Positions 56,431 to 64,000 of a stretch of 64,000 bases of DNA are shown here, one piece after another (position 1 is the stretch's first letter; each line of letters starts with the position of its first letter). The position numbers were made by a program, and so were the translations under genes. Under the pieces are notes generated by a model. The model was not told the DNA's origin, made no database searches, and worked only from the letters and a program-made list of their open reading frames with translations. Source of the DNA: Harmonia axyridis (lineage: Eukaryota > Arthropoda > Insecta > Coleoptera > Coccinellidae); assembly GCF_914767665.1 (NCBI RefSeq), contig NC_059507.1, forward strand, positions 12,648,001 through 12,712,000. Reading direction: 5' to 3'.

Positions 56431-57048
56431 ACAGGGTGTTTCCTAAACATGCGGCAAAAATTCAGGGGGTTGTTCCTTGGACTATTCTAAGAATATTTTG
56501 TCCTTTGATGATTTTTGAAAAACCTATTTGTTTCGAAGATATAGGGGAAACAAAATTTCAGATAATAACATTTTATTATGAAAAATTACATGAAAATTCA
56601 ACTCAACCTACAAAAACTGTTGAAAATGACCACCTCTAGCCAGCATACAAGCATCCAATCTTCTCCTCATTGACTGCCGAACCCTTTCAAAAACACAAGG
56701 ATCATTTCTTATTAAGTTACACCCAGCAAACGAATTCAAATGAAAACCGTGTTTAATCTGTATTCCTTTACCATCTGCACTTATCAATTTTTAGTCAAAA
56801 AACTGGCCGTTTTTAGTAATTGGAATGTTGTTAAACAAATTTAAAAATAAATTGTACCTACTTAGTAAACACAGTGCGGTACGCATTTTTATTTAAACTA
56901 TTATTAATTTTAAAAATATGAAAAATGTTGTTCGCCCTGTATCTTCGAAAGAGGTTTTTCAAAAATCATCCAAGGACAAAACATGCTTAAAATAGTCCAA
57001 GGAACAACCCCCTGAATTTTTGCCGCATGTTTAGAAAACACCCTGTAT
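56429..57048. mobile_element. ACAGGGTGTTTCC element with about 140-bp inverted ends
   Basis: TACAGGGTGTTTCCTAAACATGCGGCAAAAATTCAGGGGG at 56429 is mirrored by the sequence ending 57048. The inverted match continues through TTGTTCCTTGGACTATT, TTTGTCCTTTGATGATTTTT and ATATAGGGG-like sequence. It abuts the preceding MITE. It contains a short minus-strand transposase tail. Confidence 0.8.
56608..56718 (-). pseudogene. Transposase C-terminal tail inside the ACAGGGTG element
   Basis: About 36 open minus-strand codons read LIRNDPCVFERVRQSMRRRL, then DACMLARGGHFQQFL and stop. The pattern VRxSMRRRLxACxxxxGGHFxxLL is the C-terminal end of a Tc1/mariner-superfamily (DDE) transposase type common in insects. 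Only this tail remains, which suggests that the element is a deletion derivative of an autonomous relative with the same ACAGGGTG ends. Confidence 0.6.
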
Positions 57049-57433
57049 ATTATTTTCTCTAATTCATTGCATTCTTATTGAAATTAATGAAATATTTCCA
57101 TAAATATCATTTAGTGATGTTTGGCTTGAAAAATGTTGGTTGGCAGAACTGATTTTTTTAAGGCAAATTGATGAATTGGCGGATAAAGCCGTGGCGGAAA
57201 GTTCGGAGTACCAACATATAATAATGAAATATAACCATGAAAACTGTGCTTTTCTGATATATTCTCGCACGATTTTGTTCCACAAGATGTGGAAGAATGA
57301 ACGGAGTAACCACAGAATTAGAGAAATAAATATATCGTAGATGTCATACAATAAGTTTAGGTATTTGTGAACATAACGCCATTGACATGTTAGTCGATTT
57401 GTGTCTGCATCATAAAGTTATTCACGACTAACC
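57049..57433. other. Insert remnant and mariner 5' leader
   Basis: 57049 to about 57320 is not mariner sequence and contains TCTCTAATTC / GAATTAGAGA at its two sides (57058, 57317), possibly worn ends of another insert. From AATAAATATATCGTAGATGTC (57325) on, the sequence matches the leader of mariner A. Confidence 0.5.
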
Positions 57434-58136
57434 ATGTTAGCTTACGAGCCAAATTCTCGTCATTTGCGGGAGGTTTCAATTTTCTACTAAAATATGAAAA
57501 AATCCGCGGCTGAGGTTCATCGAATGCTTTCAAATACCTATAGTGAGAACGATATTGGTGGAAGAACGTACCAACGATATTGTTTATGTCTAGGTTTAGT
57601 TATTTTCTGGTACATCTGTAAAATGGCTTGTTCCGTTTGATTAAATAAATAAAGAAATAGATGAGTGGTTTCAACGCTTCAAGAATGGTGATTTTGATTT
57701 CGAAGACCAGCATCGCGGTGGAAGAGAGAAGTTTTTTGAAGATGCAGAATTGGAGGCAATAATTGACCAAATTCATGTCAAACGCAACAATAATTGTAGG
57801 ATCAATAGGAGTGACACTAAAAGCCATTTCAAAACGCCTGAAAGTCATAGGAATGACTCAGAAACAAGGAAATTGGGTGCGGTACGAGTTGAAGCCGCGA
57901 GGTGTTTGAACGACGTTTATTTACTTGTGAACAGCTGCTTGCAAGACAAAGACGGAAGGGGTTTCTGCATCGGATTGGGACTGGAGACGAAAAATGGGTT
58001 CATTACGATAATCCCAAGCGCATGAAATCATGAGGATATCCTGACAATGCTTCCACATCGACGGCCAAACCGAATATTCACGGTTCTAAGGTCATGCTCA
58101 GTATTTGGTGGGACCAGCTCGGCGTAGTGTATTATG

Positions 58137-59831
58137 CACGGCCCCCGCAACCGCGCGTGCAACGCGTGCACCGCACGCGGGCGCCACTCTAAAAGGGCGC
58201 CAAAACCTCTTATAGAGGTGAAGAATCGATGGACCAAAGGTTTTCGAAAAAGATTCTTTCAAATTTTTCAACAATTTTTTTTTCCAAACTTTTTTCTTGC
58301 AATTTATACAAGTTTCTGAACGTCGCAATCGGCATGAAATATCTAGATATTGGTTTACAAAAACGCATGCTCGATGCTAATCCTAGGGCATTTTTTGCGC
58401 TATGTGCTGCACACAGCTTAAATTTAACTGAAAATGATGCTGCTAAGGTTTAAAATAAAACAGTGGACTCTTTTGATATTGTAAAAGAACTTTATATATA
58501 TATTTCTCTTCATCCACAAAAAGATTGGAATGTTATAAACAGCATGATCCTCAGTTACGTATAAAACCCCTAAGTGATACTAGATGGTCTAGTAGAAAGT
58601 TTCATTTCATTCAAATATGTGATAGCCTTTTAGAAATAGCAGAAAATGATACTTTTAACATAAAACAAAACATAAAGCAAGTTCTCTTTGATTAAATATT
58701 CATTCTTTTAAATTTATTATGAGTATCATAATTTCTTATGATGTTTCATTCCAGATTAATATTGTAAGCAACATGATGCAAAGTGTAGCGATTGACATTA
58801 AGGTGTACCAAAACCATTTGAAGAATTTAGTTGATCATTTCAAAAATTATAGGGATGATAATGCTCTTGAGGAAAAACTTGCGGGAGCTGGAAAACTAGC
58901 GTCTGTTCTTGAGATAGATCAAGGTTTTTCTCCATTATATACTGTAAGACGAAAGTATAAACCGAAATTGTTCGATTATGAACAGACAGAAGATCCAAAA
59001 ATCGCTTTTAAAATAAATTTCTTTTAGAAAATAATTGATCAAACACTAAGTTCCTCAAATAGTAGATAAAGTTAACGTTTTCTGTTTTATTTGTGATATT
59101 CTTAAATTAAATGACAAACATCTATTGAAATGCTGTCATGCTCTTCAACAAAAGCTAACTGATGACAGGAAAAAAAGAGACTGACGTGAAAGAAAATGAT
59201 TTATTCAACGAGATAAAAGCCCTAAGATTGTTTTCATTATCTGAAAATCCTCTTGAAATTCTACAATATATTTTTGAAAATAATCTAACTTCTTCTCTAC
59301 CGAATCTTAGTATTGCCTCAAGAATCCTTCTCACTTTACCTGTGTCCTGTGTCTGTTGCTTCTGGTGAGAGATCATTCACTGAATTAAAAATTTTTAAAA
59401 ACTATTTGAAGTCTACCATGTCTCAAGAAAGATTTTCTGCATTGGCAATCTTAGATATAGAGCAAGAGATACTCGATAAAATTGATTGATTGATAATATA
59501 AAAGAATTTGCAGCAGCCAAATCTAGAAAAACATCCATTCAATTCCTGGATTAATCCTAATTGAATGTTTATGCCTTTATGAATAATTTATAGAAGAATA
59601 CAGCTTAAGTTTTGAAACACATTTGAAATGTATTATGTTACAAATAACACCATAAAGTTCTTAAGGCAATGAAGGTTGCTGATAGATTTTCATCCATTCT
59701 ACACTAAATACTCAACTAAACTTAAGAAAAAAAATTTCCGATTATACAGTAGTACTTTTCTCCACCTCCCCCCTTTAAGGGGCGCCAAAATGTTCCGCAC
59801 GCGGGCGTTGATGTCCCTTGCGGGGGCCCTG
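58137..59831 (+). mobile_element. hAT element with CAGGGCCCCCGCAA ends and perfect 8-bp duplication
   Basis: Starts CACGGCCCCCGCAACCG and ends TTGCGGGGGCCCTG, flanked by GTATTATG at 58129-58136 and 59832-59839. The subterminal regions GCACGCGGGCGCC...GGGCGCCAAAA and GGGGCGCCAAAATGTTCCGCACGCGGGCG repeat. 1.7 kb, about half the length of an autonomous relative, with a decayed transposase on the plus strand. Inserted into mariner C. Confidence 0.93.
58317..59490 (+). pseudogene. hAT transposase pseudogene (ZMYM/DUF4371-type), N-terminus missing
   Basis: Readable blocks: GLQKRMLDANPRAFFALCAA, HSLNLTENDAAK; SDTRWSSRKFHFIQICDSLL (about 58575-58630); FQINIVSNMMQSVAIDIKVY with LVDHFKNYRDDNALEEKLAG (58750-58900); YTVRRKYKPKLFDYEQTEDP; LLKCCHALQQKLTDDR; NDLFNEIKALRLFSLSENPL (59192-59260); and SVASGERSFTELKIFKNYLK, STMSQERFSALAILDIEQEI (59350-59470), which is the dimerisation domain. 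This is the hAT type often annotated as zinc finger MYM-like in insects. The N-terminal zinc-finger region and the first catalytic region are missing. Several frameshifts and in-frame stops are present. Confidence 0.88.
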
Positions 59832-60310
59832 GTATTATGACTGAAAGAATCACAGGCGATCGTTATCGAACGCAATTAATGCGTTTGTACCGAGCATTGA
59901 AAGATAAACCGCCGCAATACAACGAGAGAGAAGATGAATTGATTTTACTGCATGACAATGCTCGACCCCATGTTGCGAAAGTAATCAAGATATACTTGGA
60001 AACGTTAAAATGGGAATTCCTACCCCACAACCCTACCCGACGTATTCTCCAGACGTTGCTCCCACGGACTATCACTTGTTTCAATCAATAGCACATGGCC
60101 TGGCTGAACAACACTTCCGATCTTATGAAGAAGTAAAAACTTGGATCGATTCGTGGATCGCTTCAAAAGATGACCAGTTTTTTCAATTCGTATGCTGTCC
60201 GAAAGATTGGAGAAAGTAGTGACCAGCGATGGGCAATACTTTGAATTATAAATGTATAACCAGTTTTTTACAATAGAGCCTCGAATTTCGCAAAAAAAGT
60301 TTTACCCTTA

Positions 60311-61099
60311 TGTATTTGTTGTATTATAATACCATTATTTACTTATCAGGGTTTTAACCATTCAGGTAGAAATTAAAAAAAAATTAGATTGTTTAATATG
60401 AAAAAAAGAAGACAATTGGCAACTACATCACAAAATCTAATTTGGTCTTTAAAACATTGAACCCTTTGAGAACCTTGTAATCACAGCGTCCTCGTCAACA
60501 TCAATGTCCCTATGAATGTTCAGGAGGACAAAATACTCCATAAAAATGGAAGCAAACTACTAAATATGTCGTTTTCCACTGAATCTTATTATTATCCTCT
60601 ATGATAGAAAAACTTTATTCAAATCAACAAAATTTTCTCACACCAAAATACCACAGCGATATATATCGATATTTTACTCTTACATATTTCGATACATTTC
60701 GGTATTATCAGAAAATATCGATACAATATATAGATATCGATAGTTTTCTGACCTTTGCCCATCCCTAGTGTGGATTTGCCGAACGCAGTCATAACCATAA
60801 ACAAAGATTTCTCTATGACCATAATTGTCAGTCAAACTCAGACGCATGTCTCAAAATTTTGTTCGAATATAAATCGTATATTGTATTCTTTAATAATGAA
60901 TAAAAAATAACCGATATCAACCAAATTCTCAGATCTCATTTTTCCAGAAATGGCAATTTCTTTCTTTGAAGAATTTGGGAGAAATGAATAATCAAAATGT
61001 GAGCGTCAGTCTTTCAAGAAAGTTATTCATGCTTATAGGTTTGTAAAAAATTTTTAGAGAATATTGAATAATAATATAATCCCAACATTAAGATTTTAA
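60311..61099. other. AT-rich sequence with a possible hAT-type end
   Basis: 60650-60771 contains repeated ATATCGATA motifs and ends GTTTTCTGACCTTTGCCCATCCCTAGTG. Read on the minus strand this begins TAGGGATGGGCAAAGG, like a hAT terminus, but no partner end was found. Nothing else recognised. Confidence 0.35.
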
Positions 61100-63275
61100 A
61101 TTAGCACATTTCTTCTTTATAGAGACATGTATGATGCATAAGTCCAAATTTAATTGATGATTGGGTGGGAAAAATTGACAAAAAAAGTTTATGTTTGTTA
61201 GTTAAGTTGTAATCCTTTTTATGGTCCTTTTTTTGTTTATTTAATACTTACAATAGACAATTATTAGCATATTTTTCTCTGAATTTCAACTTTGAAAGAA
61301 AATTTGTCATTTTATGTCTTGCCGATGAAAATATTGATATTCTTGTAATTCAAAATGAATGATAGATATATTTTAAGGGCTATCATTCCATTGGATATTT
61401 ACTTGTGAGCCCTAAAATGAAGTTACATTTATTCAATTGACTCATTGATAGAAATACTACCTGAAATAAAGAAATTGCATTCAATGTTTATTTTCAGTTT
61501 TGACAAATATTGAATTTACATAATCGTTCGATAAGATCTATGAAAAGACCTACAGTGAGATTTTTGTTTTAGGAATATTCAGTATAGCTGTAATAAACAA
61601 ACTGAAAAGAAGCAGAATGAATAATAGATCTACCTTTCGGATACCCATATCTGAGAAATCAGGTTATAAGAAGTCCCTCATTTCCAAGGTTTATCAATAC
61701 ATTTTTCAGTTGAGCAGCAAATTATTCTTCTATTCCATATTTTGTGAAGAAATACAATATAATTGCAACAATTTGAAGCACCTATTGGAAATTCCTGACG
61801 AACTAAGGAGTTTTTTAGTATCTGAAGATTGTATTGATGCTATGTTATAGAACGAGACTTGTGGCTCTGGGTTTTACTCAGAAGTGAATTAAACAGGGCA
61901 ATTTATGTCCTATATAGTAAATAAAATTTTGATAGATATAAGTTTCAAAAGATCAACAACTGATCATAGTATTTACATAAATCAAAAAATAACTGGCTTA
62001 CTATTGTTGCATTGTACGTGGATGACTTTTTTGTTTTAACTAATGTTAATTCTGAATGAATTTTCTGATAGAAAATTTTATGATAAAGAAATTAGGGGAA
62101 GCTAAAAAATGATTAGGGATGAATATTACTAGAAATTATGGAAAAGGTAGTAACGCTATCGATTATATTCTTCAAATATGTATTGCAATAATTCAACATG
62201 TCTGATTGTGAACATGTGAAAACTAAATGGAATTTTAATTCAACAAAAGAGAGTTGTAATGATGAACCATATAAGAAATTAATAGGTTTATTAACATCTT
62301 TAGCAGTATTAACTAGTCCTGATATAGCATACTCTGTTAATTTCTTGAGTCAATTTAATAATTATCTCATTGTTGAACACTAGAAAAGTGCAAAACTCAT
62401 TTCAAGATACAAAGATCATTGTTCAATTTTTACTTCAGTCAAAAGGAACTGAGTATTTGAAATCGGTACTAAAATTGTATCGGCCAATACTATTGACCCA
62501 TATTAGTGGGTTCGATATCTACACTGACTTGATTTTTTCAAATGTTAACTTTGGATCTGAATCAATGAATAATTTAATTTTTACCAAAATGAAAAGCAAT
62601 GAATAAATCAGTAGGATAGCATTTTTGAACTGGCCATATAGCACTTATTCCTATAACGATTAAAAGATTGGAAACTTTAGTGAACAAATAGGTATATACA
62701 TTTTTATAAAAGTTTAATCATTCATGACATGGAAATTTTCAATAAATAGTCTGCTTTTTAAAGTATTTTATACCTTCATTGAATTGCTGGAAAATTGATA
62801 CCAATTTCGAAAGTGACTGCCATTTTAAAATTTTTCATATACTGAATGATCCTTCAAAATTTATTTCTGTCGTAACATTTTGACTAGTATTTAAACTGAT
62901 ATATTCCATACGTTATTGAAATCAATATCTTCAAAGTACTATTCAAAAGACTTATAATGGAATTTAGAAGAATATATCTTTCTCAATTTCATAGTCATAT
63001 ATGATATGATGCATAAGTCCAAATTTAATTAATTCACATCTAAAGTGAATGTTATTTTTAGAAATATTCAGTATAGCTATAATAAACCAACTAAAAAGAG
63101 ACATAATGAATAGACTTGCCTTTCAAATACCCATGGCCTATGTTACCTCATAAGCAATTACCTATAATATCTTATCTTGGTGAAACCTTTTTGAGAAATC
63201 AGGTTATAAGTTTGAGAGTCTCTAATTTCCAAGGTTTATTAATACATGTTTCAGTTGAGCGGAAAATAATATAAC
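61100..63275 (+). mobile_element. Decayed copia-like region between two related flanking repeats
   Basis: A Ty1/copia-type pol fragment (61905-62545) lies between two related blocks in the same orientation. Left block: GATGCATAAGTCCAAATTTAATT (about 61133) and ATTCAGTATAGCTGTAATAAAC to TTTCAGTTGAGC (61575-61716). Right block: the same landmarks at about 63009 and 63067-63260. The right block has an extra 60 bp or so (ATGGCCTATGTTACCTCATA...). They could be worn LTRs or a separate dispersed repeat. Clear LTR ends (TG...CA), a primer-binding site and a polypurine tract were not identified. Confidence 0.5.
61905..62545 (+). pseudogene. copia-type reverse transcriptase fragment
   Basis: Plus-strand pieces: LLLLYVDDFFVLTNVNSE (catalytic YVDD block of Ty1/copia reverse transcriptases, about 61998-62055), KKLGEAKK*LGMNITRNYGK (about 62085-62145), and an open piece ESCNDEPYKKLIGLLTSLAV, LTSPDIAYSVNFLSQFNNYL (62250-62370), which is the conserved YrxliGsLmYLa.tRPDIayavs.lSqf block. 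A decayed KSAKLISRYKDH block follows. Multiple stops and frameshifts. gag, protease, integrase and most of RNase H are not visible. Confidence 0.8.
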
Positions 63276-63454
63276 TGGGTATATATAGTTGAAATTATTA
63301 GTATGAAAGATTTGACTTATTCATTATAAATTCAACAGCACTGCACTCAAATTCTTCAAAAACGGAGTGGTCACTTATATTTTTGCACTCCTCTGTCGTA
63401 AAAGTGTATATTTTAGATATTCAAAAAACCCATGGAAACTTTTGAATGTTATCC

Positions 63455-64000
63455 CAGGGCCCCCGCAAGGGTCATCAACGCCCGCGTGCCGAAAATATTT
63501 TGGCGCCCCTTAAGGGGGGAAAGTGGAGAAAAACGTCGCAGGATAATCGGCAAAAAATGTTTCAGTTTTTGTTAGGAATTTATTTGTAGAAGGGTTAAAA
63601 AAACTATCAGCAACCTTTATCGAATGCCTTAAGAACTTTATGCTGTCAGTTGTTGCATAATACATTTTTTAAATGTTTCATTATTTTATTCAAGCATTCG
63701 ATCAAAACCGCATTTTATTAATTTTGTAATGAAACTGCAGAGTTTTCAAAACCTGAGCTTTATTCTCCTTTAAATTATTCATAATATTATATTAAAATAT
63801 TAATATTATTATTAATAATTATTAAATATTATTCCATACTCCCAGCCATCTTCTCCCTTTGTTGAAGTCTAGCTTTTTTTTGCTCTCGAAATTTTGCATC
63901 AGAAGGTCGTTTTCTCTTGTATGGCTCCTAGAATTTAAGAAAAACTTGATCCAAAATTGGTAAGGACATTCACCCATGATTTACTTTGCGCCATCCCTTT
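63455..64000 (-). mobile_element. hAT derivative at the right edge, same family as 58137-59831
   Basis: CAGGGCCCCCGCAAGGGTCATCAACGCCCGCGTGCCGAAAA... is the complement of the right end of the hAT at 59831, including TTTTGGCGCCCCTTAAGGGGG. The element runs minus strand and continues past 64000. Only about 400 bp separate this 3' end from a transposase N-terminal frame at 63845-63930, so nearly all of the transposase is deleted. Confidence 0.8.
63845..63930 (-). pseudogene. N-terminal hAT transposase fragment
   Basis: A short open minus-strand piece reads PYKRKRPSDAKFREQKKARL, then QQREKMAGSM. Basic KRKRPSGA..RKxKK starts are typical of the N-terminus of ZMYM/DUF4371-type hAT proteins in insects, which fits the 3' end of the same element. 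The catalytic part is absent. Short, so the call leans on context. Confidence 0.5.

Larger units (their letters stand above)
57434..60251 (+). pseudogene. mariner transposase pseudogene C
   Basis: Coding blocks in order: MLAYEPNSRHLREV, KKSAAEVHRMLSNTYSEN, WFQRFKNGDFDFEDQHRGGR (after a roughly 90-bp insertion), ISKRLKVIGMTQKQGNWVRY, ELKPRG, FTCEQLLARQRRKGF, RIGTGDEKWVHYDNPKRMKS (first catalytic D), NIHGSKVMLSIWWDQLGVVY, then, beyond the hAT, TERITGDRYRTQLMRLYRAL, LHDNARPHVAKVIKIYLETL (second D), APTDYHLFQSIAHGLAEQHF (third D) and WIDSWIASKDDQFF. Frameshifts, the insertions and a short deletion at the hAT site inactivate it. Sequence is close to A and B. Confidence 0.88.
56232..60310 (+). mobile_element. 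mariner element C, split by several nested insertions
   Basis: Starts TAAGGCGTACAACTTTGCGTCCGCCGTTTTGCAATAGATG, the 5' end of the A family, and ends CGAATTTCGCAAAAAAAGTTTTACCCTTA at 60310. Without insertions it would be about 1.25 kb. Inserted sequences lie at 56311-56430 (MITE), 56429-57048 (ACAGGGTG element), 57051-57320 (unassigned), about 57575-57665 (unassigned) and 58137-59831 (hAT). The mariner is therefore older than all of them. Confidence 0.88.

Noticed and set aside
60650..60771. ATATCGATA cluster as an insulator or DRE-type promoter element
   Set aside because: The motifs adjoin a TAGGGATGGGCAAAGG terminus and are more easily explained as a hAT MITE end. No gene start is nearby.
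1..64000. CRISPR arrays, tRNA or rRNA genes
   Set aside because: No regular spacer-repeat array, no A/B-box pairs and no rRNA motifs were seen. The window is of eukaryotic type.

Overview
This window looks like an AT-rich insect nuclear genome, possibly a beetle, although the order cannot be fixed from sequence alone. The clues are the transposon mix (several mariner/Tc1 lineages, hAT, piggyBac, Harbinger-like, jockey-type LINEs, copia), the absence of long open frames, and the absence of any bacterial gene organisation. I see no rRNA, tRNA or CRISPR array and no convincing multi-exon host gene. The only host-like coding candidate is a short THAP-like frame at 14464-14865.

Left part (1-17 kb): degenerate copies of a hAT family with CTTGACTTGA-rich ends (549-1877, 7534-7778, 9923-10100, 15198-16015); an irritans-type mariner (3015-4060) joined to a second mariner-like fragment (4063-4215); a TTA-flanked Harbinger-like element (4369-5214); a 1.5 kb palindrome with TACAGGGTG ends (5805-7321); and LINE remnants (8807-8995, 16016-16345).

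Middle (17-42 kb): an internally deleted piggyBac with exact TTAA duplications and four copies of an 18-bp palindrome (17420-18688); a long-TIR element (18776-20721) next to another hAT copy (20726-21429); a complete-length but dead Tc1-like element (25337-26644); two opposed mariner-like copies sharing one internal deletion (27477-28412 and 29485-30382); a fragment of a widespread arthropod protein of unknown function (31542-32063); a near-perfect 0.96 kb palindrome (33301-34262); and three mariner pseudogenes (35506-36759, 37556-38633, 40254-41165).

Right part (42-64 kb): a Harbinger-like N-terminal fragment; a hAT copy (44875-45317); LINE 3' ends (46585-47440, 50925-51500, 52061-53700), the last holding a 211-bp MITE with a perfect 8-bp target duplication; a roughly 470-bp tandem repeat (54591-55830); a mariner (56232-60310) that has received several other elements, including a hAT with a perfect 8-bp duplication; a decayed copia pol fragment between two related repeats (61100-63275); and the end of another hAT derivative running off the right edge.

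The window is best read as a graveyard of transposons inserted into each other, separated by islands of unique, more GC-balanced DNA that could be intronic or regulatory sequence of a host gene outside the window. Transposase genes seen here carry stops, frameshifts or deletions, so most movement would have depended on elements elsewhere. Two short hAT frames that keep only the dimerisation domain are the most plausible still-expressible products. No operon-like or new multi-gene system was found.
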